A stretch of DNA of 39,083 bases from an uncultured Pelagibacteraceae bacterium (GCA_902579465.1 CACHGV010000008.1:1-39083); one strand, 5' to 3'. Positions 1-8,211 are shown, counted from the stretch's first letter. Notes: a model not told the origin generated them from the sequence alone. Translations and numbers: made by a program.

Positions 1-110
<110 letters not shown>

Positions 111-113
111 ATT

Positions 114-590
114 ATGGAAAAAGAACCAATCACAGTTAGAGGTTTGGAAAAATTAAAAGAAGAATTAATTTTCTTAAAAGAGAAAAAAAGACCAGAGATA
201 GTTGCAGCTATAGCCGAAGCAAGATCACATGGGGACCTTAAAGAAAATGCCGAATATCATGCTGCAAAAGAACAACAATCTCATAATGAGGGAAGAATTC
301 AAGAAGTTGAAGATATAATTGCTAGAGCAAATGTTATTGATGTTTCTAAATTAGATAACGATGGAAAAGTTATATTTGGTTCAACAATAATGCTACAAAA
401 TTTAGATACCGATGAAAATGTGAAATATAAGATTGTTGGAAAAGATGAGGCAGATTTAAAAGAAAAACTAATATATTTTAAATCGCCAATTGGTATGGGT
501 CTGATTGGTAAAAATAAGGGTGATTTAGTTGAAATTAAAACTCCTGCAGGTGTAAAAAATTTTGAAATAAAAGACGTTAAATATATTTAA
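114..590 (+). CDS. greA: Transcription elongation factor GreA
   Basis: GreA binds RNA polymerase and stimulates cleavage of backtracked transcripts. At 158 residues it has the usual length. The N-terminal antiparallel coiled coil covers about residues 8-75 and carries the tip motif GDLKENAEY, with the acidic residues D41 and E44 that coordinate the catalytic metal in the polymerase channel. The C-terminal FKBP-like domain follows, including [14 protein letters not shown]. The gene starts 3 bases after hemF, and its last bases overlap the end of the convergent cca gene (stop codons share 587-590), so no terminator fits between them. Confidence 0.97.
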   Translation: MEKEPITVRGLEKLKEELIFLKEKKRPEIVAAIAEARSHGDLKENAEYHAAKEQQSHNEGRIQEVEDIIARANVIDVSKLDNDGKVIFGSTIMLQNLDTDENVKYKIVGKDEADLKEKLIYFKSPIGMGLIGKNKGDLVEIKTPAGVKNFEIKDVKYI

Positions 591-1861
591 TTTCTAAATA
601 CGTTATCAATTTCCTTATTACTTATTTTAAAGCTATTATTTAACCACATCTCCTCGAGTAATTTAATTTTTTGTCCAAATTCTTTGCCTTCTTTTAATTT
701 GTATTTTTCAAGTAAATCCTGGGCTTTTAATGGAAAAATAGGTTTCTCAAACTGTTCAAAATATTTTTTTAATTCAATTAGTTTTTTTGGTGGTGTCTTA
801 GAGTTAAAAATTTTTAAATCTAATAAATCAATAACATATGATTTGTTATAAAAATAAAAAATCCTTTGAAGATTTTTCTTATTAAAGTAATCTTTTTCAG
901 AGAATAATTCATAATTTTCAATAAGAAACTTTACTCTTTTTTTGTCTTCATTTGATAAATTATACTTAAATAAGAAATAATTGGCATTATCGGTTTCATC
1001 TATAATTAAATATGAAATTAAAAAAATAAATGTTTTTTTGTTAAATATATTTTTTGAGTATTCATTTATTTTTTTTAAATTATTAAGATTTATGAGCTGA
1101 GGAAAAATTGTTGTTAAAATTTCTAATGAAAAAGAATCTTTTGGTAATTGCAAAAAATTTTTTGATAAAATAATTTTTTTTAATTCACTCATTAATCTTT
1201 CTTTTGAAAGATTAGCTACACCAGCAATGTTTTGTTTAATTGATTTTTTAACTAATGAATTATGTGTGTGATTGCTATAACTTATAAAGAATCTAATATA
1301 TCTCAAAATTCTTAAATAATCTTCCTGAATTCTTTTATTTGCATTACCTATAAAAATTACCCTACCCTCTTCTAAATGTTTGACGCCTCCATTGGGATCA
1401 AACAAATTGCCATCTTTATCCGCATAAATAGAATTTATAGTGAAATCTCTTCTTGATGAGTCTTTTAACCAGTCTGTTGTATATTTAACATTTGCATGCC
1501 TTCCGTCGGTATCCACATCCTCTCTTAGTGATGTAATCTCAAAATTTTTTTGCCCTATATTTGCAGTGATAGTCCCATGTTTTATGCCAGTTTCAAAGAA
1601 TTTAATGCTGTTTGATTGCAAACACTGCTTAATTTGATTTGGATTTAGATTTACAGCTAAATCAATATCATCAACATCTTCCTGATTTAAAATTTTTCTA
1701 ACACATCCACCTACATATCTAAGTTCACTTGTATTATTAAAATTTGATATCGCTTCAAAAAGTTTTGAAACTTCTGTGTTATTATATATGCTTAAAAAAG
1801 AACTATCTTTTGGTGTAAGTTTTTTGTTTGTTTTAAAAATTTTTCTTAAAAAATTATACAT
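587..1861 (-). CDS. cca: CCA-adding tRNA nucleotidyltransferase / poly(A) polymerase family
   Basis: The enzyme adds or repairs the 3'-CCA end of tRNAs. The 424-residue protein has the class II head: GG at 51-52, the metal-binding D65-I-D67, [12 protein letters not shown], and [15 protein letters not shown] as in alphaproteobacterial relatives. The usual GGxVRD motif reads GGCVRK here, so its conserved Asp is a Lys. The only plausible start is the ATG at 1861, because no ATG, GTG or TTG follows before the head domain. That ATG lies 3 bases after the CCA end of tRNA-Gln, leaving no room for a ribosome-binding site outside the tRNA. It is probably the last gene of a TPR-ispE-tRNA-cca unit. Confidence 0.93.
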   Translation of the reverse strand: MYNFLRKIFKTNKKLTPKDSSFLSIYNNTEVSKLFEAISNFNNTSELRYVGGCVRKILNQEDVDDIDLAVNLNPNQIKQCLQSNSIKFFETGIKHGTITANIGQKNFEITSLREDVDTDGRHANVKYTTDWLKDSSRRDFTINSIYADKDGNLFDPNGGVKHLEEGRVIFIGNANKRIQEDYLRILRYIRFFISYSNHTHNSLVKKSIKQNIAGVANLSKERLMSELKKIILSKNFLQLPKDSFSLEILTTIFPQLINLNNLKKINEYSKNIFNKKTFIFLISYLIIDETDNANYFLFKYNLSNEDKKRVKFLIENYELFSEKDYFNKKNLQRIFYFYNKSYVIDLLDLKIFNSKTPPKKLIELKKYFEQFEKPIFPLKAQDLLEKYKLKEGKEFGQKIKLLEEMWLNNSFKISNKEIDNVFRN

Positions 1862-1864
1862 AAA

Positions 1865-1938
1865 TGGCTGGGGTGCTAGGATTCGAACCTAGGATGGCGG
1901 TACCAAAAACCGCTGCCTTACCACTTGGCTACACCCCA
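1865..1938 (-). tRNA. tRNA-Gln (anticodon UUG), CCA encoded
   Basis: On the minus strand the 74-base sequence folds as a standard cloverleaf. The acceptor stem is TGGGGTG with CACCCCA, the D-arm is GCC...GGC, the anticodon stem is GCGGT/ACCGC around loop TTTTGGT (anticodon TTG), and the T-arm is CTAGG-TTCGAAT-CCTAG. The discriminator G is followed by a genomically encoded CCA at 1865-1867. It sits 32 bases after the ispE stop and 3 bases before the cca start on the same strand. The spacer toward ispE (1939-1970) is A+T-rich with a run of nine T on the transcribed strand. I see no convincing separate promoter there. Confidence 0.96.
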
Positions 1939-1970
1939 AAATTAATTTCATATATCACAAAAAAAAAGCT

Positions 1971-2819
1971 TTATATAGTTTTTGATAAATTACACCAATA
2001 GTTTTTATAATTTTTTCTTAATAATTTCTTTGCATTTTGTGCGGCTTTTTTGGACTTAAAATACCCAACGATTGTTGAACCAGATCCTGTCATTCTTACA
2101 TATGAATTTTTATCAATATTTAAAAAATAATCTCTAAGTTTCTGAAGTCTAGGATATTTTTTAGTAGATATGATCTCTAAATCATTTTTTAACTTTGACA
2201 TTAAATTAAAGTCAATATTTTTTGACCTTATTTTTGATAATTGTGGTTTTGAGTAATGTCTAACTCTGTTAAAAATACTTTTTGTCGAACAGCCAAAGTT
2301 TGGTTTAACCATTAAAGTAAACATTTTTAATTTTTTTTTAATTTTTGTAGTTTTATTTTTATAAGAAATAATTAAATTTTTTTGATCAATGCCTAAGATT
2401 ACGTCCGACCCTATTTTTGAACATAAATCATATCTTTCTTTTAACGTTAAATTAATTTTATTTTTTTTTTCAAAGTAATTAATTAAAGAGGCCGCGTTCA
2501 TTGAGCCTCCACCAAGTCCAGCTTCTTGGGGAATATTTTTTTTTATTAAAATTGAATATTTATTATTTTTTAATTTTTTTTTTTTATCGAGAATTTTTAG
2601 CAAATTACTAACGGTATTTATTTTTGGCACTTTATTAGAGAAATCTCCTGAAAATTTTACTATGTGATTTTTATTATTTGTTCTTTTTATTAAAATTTGA
2701 TCATGTAAGTCGACAAAAGCAACAAGAGTTTCTAAATTATGAAGTTTTGATTTTCGTTTTCCTAGCACGTTGAGAGATAAATTAACTTTTGCGTGTGACT
2801 TAATCTTTTCAAATCTCAT
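1971..2819 (-). CDS. ispE: 4-diphosphocytidyl-2-C-methyl-D-erythritol kinase
   Basis: IspE phosphorylates CDP-methylerythritol in the MEP pathway to IPP and DMAPP. The 282-residue protein is a GHMP kinase. It has the N-terminal AKVNLSLNVLG with catalytic Lys11, the phosphate-binding PQEAGLGGGSMNAASL, and GSDVILGI with the catalytic Asp. The C-terminal RMTGSGSTIVGYF is also typical. The glycine loop reads GGGSMNAA instead of the usual GGGSSDAA. The coding strand has homopolymer A tracts of 12 (plus-strand T run 2574-2585) and 10 (2461-2470) in frame. It starts 3 bases after the TPR gene, an arrangement common in alphaproteobacteria. Confidence 0.93.
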   Translation of the reverse strand: MRFEKIKSHAKVNLSLNVLGKRKSKLHNLETLVAFVDLHDQILIKRTNNKNHIVKFSGDFSNKVPKINTVSNLLKILDKKKKLKNNKYSILIKKNIPQEAGLGGGSMNAASLINYFEKKNKINLTLKERYDLCSKIGSDVILGIDQKNLIISYKNKTTKIKKKLKMFTLMVKPNFGCSTKSIFNRVRHYSKPQLSKIRSKNIDFNLMSKLKNDLEIISTKKYPRLQKLRDYFLNIDKNSYVRMTGSGSTIVGYFKSKKAAQNAKKLLRKNYKNYWCNLSKTI

Positions 2820-2822
2820 TAA

Positions 2823-4496
2823 TTATGATTTTTTTAAACCCTCTAATAACTTAGATTTTATTTTTGATTTCATTTTATCTTCTGTTTCCTCAAACTCTAA
2901 AACAGCCCGCCAATAATAATTTGCTTGTAGTTTTTTATTTAGTTTCCAAAGAACATCACCATAATGATCGTTAACAATTGGATCGTCTGGCATAAGTTGC
3001 AAGGCTCTTTTTAAATATTTTTCAGCATTAATATAATCACCAATCAAATAATATCCCCAACCAACAGAATCTGTTATATATGGGTCGTCCTTTTTTTGTT
3101 TGTAAGCAATCTGTATCATTTCTATTGCTTCATCTATTTTGTAGTTTCTTTCTAGCCAACTATAAGCAAGATAGTTCATTGTGTATGGTTCATTTGGATA
3201 TATCTTTAAACTCTCCAACATATCTTTGTCCGCTTTTTCATAATTTCCCATCCTTTCATAGCTGCTACCTCTTCTGTATAGAATCCTTGACAGTGCATAA
3301 GAATTCTTTTCAACTTTTTTCATTAATTCTGTGTAATATTCGATAGCAATTTCATAATTTTCAAAACCTTTATTAATATTTGCATAGTCATAAAGGATTT
3401 TTAAAGTTGGAGACTTTATAGAATTGAAATGTTTTTTAATATAAATTGCAGCTTCTTCTTCTGAATTATCTTCAGATAGTATTCTCCCAATCTTTTTTGT
3501 TTTATACCAAAAGTATAATTTATCCTTTTTTTTGAAATCTTCTAGAATTTTATTAGCTTGGTAATTATTCTTAGTTAAGTAATAATTTTCAGCAAGCAAA
3601 GTCCGATTGAAATAAAATTTAGGATTAAGGTATTCTGATATTCTTAAATAAAAATTTGACTGATCAAAAATATTTTGCGTGGAAAATAAATTAGATACCA
3701 AATAAAAAATCTCAGCCAAAATATCATTTTCATTTTTACAAGAAAAATGGTTACTAAATTTTTTATAATCTGCATTATCAATCCAATCTTTGATTTGATG
3801 TAATAATATACTATCTCCTAAAGGTTCAATTCTTTTAGATACTTCATTAACTTTTTTAAGTTCTTTATTCTTAATCAGATTTGCAAAATAAAAAAACATA
3901 TATCTCGAATAATCTCCGTCAGAGCTATTTAATAACCTTTCAAAATATGAATTTGTTTTTTGTGAATTTAAATAACAATTCTGAAAAGCAGTTGAAATTA
4001 AACTTAATGATCCATATTTGTTATCTTCAGTTGCCTCTTTTTTAAGAAAAAGATAATTAAAATCTTTTAAAATTTTGTAAATTACATATTCGTAAGTTCC
4101 ATCATCCTTATTCATTTGAAATTCTTTGATTCTTTTATTGGCTTGTTTAAAATCTTTTTTCTTAAAGCTATCAACTAAAAGGAGAAGGTTAAGCTCAAAG
4201 GTATTAGAATTAATATCATTTTTTGAAATTTTTATTTGGTCTATTCCTTTTTTAACTTGTCCATTTAAAACTAGTGAAAATACATACTTTTTTAAAAAAT
4301 CATCATGTTTTTGGATAAGAAATTTAGAGGAATTAAAATAATCAAGTGCTGCCTCATTTTTTTGATTACCTGATGAAACTAAAGCAGAAAAATAATTAGA
4401 GAGATACTTTTGATTGAATTTATTATCTTCAGAATTACTTGAATATGTACTGGTCTGCATTGCTAAAAATGATAAAATTATCAGTAAAATTTTCAT
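2823..4496 (-). CDS. Exported tetratricopeptide-repeat protein, function unknown
   Basis: A protein of about 557 residues from the ATG at 4496. It opens with a Sec-type signal sequence, MKILLIILSFLAMQTSTYS, and is otherwise helical. In its C-terminal third there are several TPR units, recognisable from SYERMGNYEKADKDMLESL, YLIGDYINAEKYLKRALQL and similar 34-residue repeats. Such proteins scaffold envelope complexes, but no specific partner can be named. An ATG at 4523 would add nine residues before the signal sequence and would run into the divergent glycosylase gene. The start at 4496 leaves a 10-base gap and gives a cleaner signal peptide. It is followed 3 bases later by ispE. Confidence 0.8.
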   Translation of the reverse strand: MKILLIILSFLAMQTSTYSSNSEDNKFNQKYLSNYFSALVSSGNQKNEAALDYFNSSKFLIQKHDDFLKKYVFSLVLNGQVKKGIDQIKISKNDINSNTFELNLLLLVDSFKKKDFKQANKRIKEFQMNKDDGTYEYVIYKILKDFNYLFLKKEATEDNKYGSLSLISTAFQNCYLNSQKTNSYFERLLNSSDGDYSRYMFFYFANLIKNKELKKVNEVSKRIEPLGDSILLHQIKDWIDNADYKKFSNHFSCKNENDILAEIFYLVSNLFSTQNIFDQSNFYLRISEYLNPKFYFNRTLLAENYYLTKNNYQANKILEDFKKKDKLYFWYKTKKIGRILSEDNSEEEAAIYIKKHFNSIKSPTLKILYDYANINKGFENYEIAIEYYTELMKKVEKNSYALSRILYRRGSSYERMGNYEKADKDMLESLKIYPNEPYTMNYLAYSWLERNYKIDEAIEMIQIAYKQKKDDPYITDSVGWGYYLIGDYINAEKYLKRALQLMPDDPIVNDHYGDVLWKLNKKLQANYYWRAVLEFEETEDKMKSKIKSKLLEGLKKS

Positions 4497-4506
4497 ATTT
4501 AAACTT

Positions 4507-5211
4507 ATGACTTTAAATCTCAAAAATCAAAATGACATATTAAACCTTGAAAATCTTAACTCAAATGAAATTGAATATATATTTAATGATAAGCCAATTA
4601 ACAGGCTTAAAACTAAACCACAGCTAGAAGATAAAAAAAAACTTCTTTTAGAATTAAAGAATGAAATCGAAAATATAGATAATTGTGAACTAAAGAATAA
4701 TGCTTCACAACTAGTATTTGCTGATGGGAACAGCGAAAGTAAAATTATGATAATCGGAGAAGGTCCAGGTCAAAAAGAAGACAAGCAGGGGAAGCCATTT
4801 GTGGGAGACGCTGGGCTATTATTGAATAAAATGTTAGATGCTATTCAGATAAAAAGAAATAATATTTATATTACTAATGTAGTTAATTATCGACCACCAA
4901 ATAACAGAAAGCCTGAGCCTTCAGAAATTAATAGATATTCGAGTTTTCTGCGAAAACATATTTCAATTATTGATCCTAAAATTTTAATTCTGATGGGTAG
5001 TACAGCCATGGAGTCACTTTTTGGATCTAAGATAAAAATTTCAAAAGAAAGAGGTGTTTGGAAAGATTTAATCATTCATAATAAAACATACTTGACAATG
5101 ATCACATTTCACCCAGCATATTTATTAAGGCAAGCTGAACAAAAAAAATATTCTTGGGCTGATTTAAAACAAATCAGGAATAAAATTGATGAATTAAGAA
5201 TATCAGTCTAA
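4507..5211 (+). CDS. Uracil-DNA glycosylase, family 4-like
   Basis: This enzyme would remove uracil from DNA at the start of base-excision repair. The 234-residue protein carries GEGPGQKEDKQGKPFVGDAG (from residue 84), NVVNYRPPNNRKP (124-136) and HPAYLLR (202-208), the motifs of family 4/5-type glycosylases. Family 4 enzymes bind a 4Fe-4S cluster through four Cys, but here only one Cys (60) is in a plausible place. The positions equivalent to KCRPP and to the fourth ligand are Tyr128 and about Tyr144. The N-terminal 55 residues are charged and variable. I chose the ATG at 4507, not an upstream ATG at 4414 inside the opposite gene. Confidence 0.86.
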   Translation: MTLNLKNQNDILNLENLNSNEIEYIFNDKPINRLKTKPQLEDKKKLLLELKNEIENIDNCELKNNASQLVFADGNSESKIMIIGEGPGQKEDKQGKPFVGDAGLLLNKMLDAIQIKRNNIYITNVVNYRPPNNRKPEPSEINRYSSFLRKHISIIDPKILILMGSTAMESLFGSKIKISKERGVWKDLIIHNKTYLTMITFHPAYLLRQAEQKKYSWADLKQIRNKIDELRISV

Positions 5212-5218
5212 CTTTAAG

Positions 5219-5353
5219 ATGATAGAAATACATAAAAAATATATAAATTGGTGGAGAGAAAAACTTAATCTTTCAAATTATGGATTATTGTTGATTACTT
5301 TTATTAAAGGTTTGATTGTTGGAGTACTTTTATATCATTTTTTTGTTACTTAA
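5219..5353 (+). CDS. Small single-helix membrane protein, 44 residues
   Basis: A short reading frame fills the 141-base gap between the glycosylase and rnhB. It starts with ATG at 5219 and ends with a TAA at 5351-5353 that overlaps the rnhB ATG (TAATG). The first 20 residues are charged and Trp-rich (HKKYINWWREKLNL). The rest forms one hydrophobic helix, NYGLLLITFIKGLIVGVLLY. The exact stop-start overlap with rnhB suggests translational coupling and supports a real gene. Function is unknown. The helix with a basic N-terminus predicts an inner-membrane anchor with its N-terminus in the cytoplasm. Confidence 0.6.
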   Translation: MIEIHKKYINWWREKLNLSNYGLLLITFIKGLIVGVLLYHFFVT

Positions 5354-5931
5354 TGAAAAAAATTATAGCCGGAGTTGATGAAGTTGGTAGAGGAAGTTTA
5401 ATTGGTCCAGTATATGCTGCAGCTGTTATTCTTAAAAAAAATATTAAAAAGAAAGAGATCAAAGATTCAAAAAAGTTAAATAAGATTGATAGAGAAAAAT
5501 TAGCAAAATATATAAAAAAAAATTCTACTTGGGCAATAGGATCTGCCTCAGTAAAGGAAATAGAAAAACTTAATATTTTAAATGCAAGTTTATTAGCCAT
5601 GAAAAGAGCTATAAGAAAACTAAAAGTTAAACCAAATTTAGTACTTATTGATGGAAATAAATCACCTGAATTAAGAAATTATCTTGTTAAAACAATAATT
5701 AAGGGAGACCAAAAAATTAAAGAAATATCAGCAGCATCAATAATTGCAAAAGTTTCAAGAGATAAACTTATGTTCAAAATGTCAGAAAGTTTTAAAAAAT
5801 ATAAATGGGATTTAAATGCTGGTTATGGAACTAGAGATCACATTAATGCTATTAGAAAATATGGAATAACTAGATTTCATCGAAAAACATTCAATCCATC
5901 ACACAACATATTGAGTCTTAAAAAAAAATAG
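5353..5931 (+). CDS. rnhB: Ribonuclease HII
   Basis: RNase HII cuts RNA in RNA:DNA hybrids, including single ribonucleotides in duplex DNA. The 192-residue protein has GVDEVGRGSLIGPV with D9 and E10, LVLIDGNK with D100, and IIKGDQK with D119, the four acidic metal ligands. It also has SAASIIAKVSRD and the GYGTRDHINAI C-terminal motif. Its ATG overlaps the stop of the 44-codon gene. The C-terminus ends 75 bases before ccrM, in a spacer that holds a promoter-like sequence. Confidence 0.96.
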   Translation: MKKIIAGVDEVGRGSLIGPVYAAAVILKKNIKKKEIKDSKKLNKIDREKLAKYIKKNSTWAIGSASVKEIEKLNILNASLLAMKRAIRKLKVKPNLVLIDGNKSPELRNYLVKTIIKGDQKIKEISAASIIAKVSRDKLMFKMSESFKKYKWDLNAGYGTRDHINAIRKYGITRFHRKTFNPSHNILSLKKK

Positions 5932-5940
5932 TAACAAGTA

Positions 5941-6006
5941 GACTCAAAATAATTCAATCTCAGGTTGACGGAGACTCTACTCTGGAGTCTAATTAATAAT
6001 TAAAAA
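5941..6006 (+). promoter_or_regulatory. Candidate ccrM promoter with three GANTC methylation sites
   Basis: The rnhB-ccrM gap contains TTGACG at 5965-5970 and TCTAAT at 5988-5993 with a 17-base spacer, a good sigma70-type match. GANTC sites lie at 5941-5945 (GACTC), 5973-5977 (GACTC, inside the spacer) and 5985-5989 (GAGTC, overlapping the -10). The second and third form a small inverted repeat, AGACTC (5972-5977) and GAGTCT (5985-5990). CTAA-N7-TTAA at 5989-6003 is one mismatch from the TTAA-N7-TTAA consensus of CtrA, but this is weak in such A+T-rich DNA. A start near 6000 would leave a leader of only about 7 bases with no Shine-Dalgarno sequence. Promoter activity is inferred. Confidence 0.6.
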
Positions 6007-7080
6007 ATGAGCAATAAATCATTGAAAAACAAAATTATTAACGGAGATAGTTTAAAGGAATTAAAAAAAATTCCTGATGAAACTTTTGACCTTATTTTTG
6101 CTGATCCACCATACAACCTTCAATTAAAAAAAGAATTGAGTAGACCAGATACATCTAAAGTTGATTCTGTAGACGATAAATGGGATCAATTTGAAAGTTT
6201 TAAAAGTTATGATGAATTTACTTTTGACTGGTTAAAAGAATGTAAGAGAATTTTAAAAAAGAATGGATCGATTTGGGTAATAGGTAGTTATCACAATATT
6301 TTTAGAGTGGGTGCTACAATTCAAGATTTAGGTTTTTGGATACTAAACGATGTAATTTGGAATAAAAATAATCCAATGCCAAATTTTAGGGGAACAAGGT
6401 TTACTAACGCACATGAAACACTTATTTGGGCATCAAAAAGTGAGGGGTCGAAATACACTTTCAATTATCAATCATTAAAATGCTTGAATGATGACCTACA
6501 AATGAGATCTACATGGAACCTTCCAATCTGTAATGGCAAAGAAAGATTAAAAAATAACGGAAAAAAAGTCCATTCTACTCAAAAACCAGAAGCGTTGCTT
6601 CATAGAATAATATTAGCCTCATCAAATAAAAATGATTTTATTTTAGATCCATTTTTAGGATCAGGTACTACAGCTGTTGTTTCTAAAAAATTAGGTAGAA
6701 ATTATTATGGAATTGAAAAGGAAAAAAATTATTTTGATGCTACAAAAAATAGATTAGAAAATACAGATGTTATAAAAGATGAATATCTAGATACACTTCA
6801 AAATAATAGATCTAAACCAAGAATTCCTTTTGGATCATTAGTTGAAATGGGTTTGATTAAACCTGGAACAGAAATTTATGATCAAAAGAAAAAAGTAAAT
6901 GCTAAAATTATGGTGGATGGTAGTATAAAATATCAACAATCAGAGGGTTCAATTCACAAAGTTGCAGCAAAAATTATTGGTGCTGAGAGCTGTAACGGAT
7001 GGACTTTTTGGCATTATAAATCTGGAAAATCTTTAAAACCAATTGATGATTTGAGACAAAGATTAAGGCCTACAAATTAA
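6007..7080 (+). CDS. ccrM: CcrM-type adenine-N6 DNA methyltransferase (GANTC)
   Basis: This is a beta-class N6-adenine methylase of 357 residues, close to the length of Caulobacter CcrM. It has catalytic DPPY at 33-36 in FADPPYNLQL, then DQFESF, WVIGSYHNIFRVG, LGFWILNDVIWNK and NAHETLIWASKS. The AdoMet-binding DPFLGSGTT motif follows. The C-terminal extension, from about residue 275 (IPFGSLVEMGLIKPG to CNGWTFWHYKSG), is the domain typical of CcrM and needed for specific DNA binding. GANTC specificity is inferred from this family assignment. In alphaproteobacteria CcrM remethylates DNA late in the cell cycle. The gene converges on, and overlaps by 4 bases, the next minus-strand gene. Confidence 0.95.
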   Translation: MSNKSLKNKIINGDSLKELKKIPDETFDLIFADPPYNLQLKKELSRPDTSKVDSVDDKWDQFESFKSYDEFTFDWLKECKRILKKNGSIWVIGSYHNIFRVGATIQDLGFWILNDVIWNKNNPMPNFRGTRFTNAHETLIWASKSEGSKYTFNYQSLKCLNDDLQMRSTWNLPICNGKERLKNNGKKVHSTQKPEALLHRIILASSNKNDFILDPFLGSGTTAVVSKKLGRNYYGIEKEKNYFDATKNRLENTDVIKDEYLDTLQNNRSKPRIPFGSLVEMGLIKPGTEIYDQKKKVNAKIMVDGSIKYQQSEGSIHKVAAKIIGAESCNGWTFWHYKSGKSLKPIDDLRQRLRPTN

Positions 7081-8207
7081 GCTCTGTAAATTTTTCCCAA
7101 GTAATTTTCAAGAAATGTTTCATTTTTTGAAAGATATTTCAAAATTTTATTTCTAATAAAAATACTAATGGGATTTGATAAGTGAAATGAAAAATGGTTT
7201 AACTTTGATTTATTATTTATAGAAGAAATACTACGAATCCTTTCTTTATAGAATTCATTTTTACCACTCGAAATACTTTTTAATATATCGTTTGCAGTTT
7301 CAATGCTTTGGGAAGCTCCTTGAGCAAATGATGGGGGGAAAGTGAATAAAGCATCGCCTGACAAAAATATATTTTTTTTATTTAGACTTGGAAAACCACT
7401 GCTAACGTAAACAGGAAATGATTTCAATTCACTTAAATTTTTTTCGTTTATTTGGGATGTTTTTTGCAAACTTGATACTAAAGATGCTAAAAATTCTTCA
7501 GATTTGAATAAATCATAATTTTTTAATTCCTCTGATGATAATTTTTTTTTTATGATAGCCACAAAATTGTATTCATTATTTTGATTTACAGGATAGATCA
7601 CATAGTGACTATTTGACCCCATATATATTGAAATATCACTATCGAAGTCACCTTTTAATTTACCTCGCAGTGCAACATAAAGATTATATTTTGGATATAT
7701 TCTTTCATTAAAAATTAGTGACCTCGTTTTTGAAAAAATACCATCCGAAATAATTAAATAATCAAATTCTTCATTTTTATTATCTCCAAAAGAAATTCTG
7801 ATGCCATTAGAGGTATCTACTTTTGTTATATTTGAATTAAAATTTATTTTTTCTTGTGGGGTGTTTTGAAATAAGAATTTTAATAATGTTGATCTTTTTA
7901 AGGTAGTGTATCTATTAGAGTAATCATTAAATTGTGTAAGGTCTATATCGCATATTTTTTTTAAGTTATTTGCTTGTATGAAATTCACTTTTGAGGGAAA
8001 ACTGACCTCAGATGCAGATATATTTTTAAATCCAATGCTATTTAATAATTTTATACTGTTTACTGATAATTGAATTCCATAACCTTCAAGGAAATTATAA
8101 TTATCTTTTTTTTCAAATATCTTATATTCAAAATCTTTTTCATTATTTAAAAGATTTGCAAAATATAAGCCTGATATCCCTCCACCAATAATCGCAATTT
8201 TTTTCAT
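7077..8207 (-). CDS. FAD-dependent monooxygenase (UbiH / salicylate-hydroxylase-like)
   Basis: A 376-residue class A flavoprotein hydroxylase. The N-terminal FAD-binding Rossmann motif is IGGGISGLYFANLL, followed by the FEKKDNY strand. The second FAD motif, GDALFTFPPSFAQGASQSIE (about residue 283 on), is the GD...P..GxG variant. The C-terminal quarter is basic and may associate with membranes. Substrate cannot be read from the sequence. Relatives hydroxylate ubiquinone precursors, aromatic acids or other small molecules. It lies 4 bases downstream of mutY on the same strand, so the two are probably co-transcribed. Confidence 0.8.
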   Translation of the reverse strand: MKKIAIIGGGISGLYFANLLNNEKDFEYKIFEKKDNYNFLEGYGIQLSVNSIKLLNSIGFKNISASEVSFPSKVNFIQANNLKKICDIDLTQFNDYSNRYTTLKRSTLLKFLFQNTPQEKINFNSNITKVDTSNGIRISFGDNKNEEFDYLIISDGIFSKTRSLIFNERIYPKYNLYVALRGKLKGDFDSDISIYMGSNSHYVIYPVNQNNEYNFVAIIKKKLSSEELKNYDLFKSEEFLASLVSSLQKTSQINEKNLSELKSFPVYVSSGFPSLNKKNIFLSGDALFTFPPSFAQGASQSIETANDILKSISSGKNEFYKERIRSISSINNKSKLNHFSFHLSNPISIFIRNKILKYLSKNETFLENYLGKIYRA

Positions 8208-8211
8208 TAAT

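Noticed and set aside
1939..1970. A nine-T run between ispE and tRNA-Gln as an intrinsic terminator
   Set aside because: The preceding sequence offers only a short AAGCTT palindrome without a G+C stem. T runs of this length are common throughout the window, including inside genes.
4414..4506. Upstream ATG at 4414 as the start of the uracil glycosylase
   Set aside because: It would overlap the signal-peptide region of the opposite TPR gene, and the added residues look like antisense of that gene. The ATG at 4507 gives a normal family N-terminus.
5972..5990. AGACTC/GAGTCT inverted repeat as the rnhB terminator
   Set aside because: The stem is only six bases and is followed by AATTAATAATT, not a T tract. 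Its overlap with GANTC sites and a promoter fits better.
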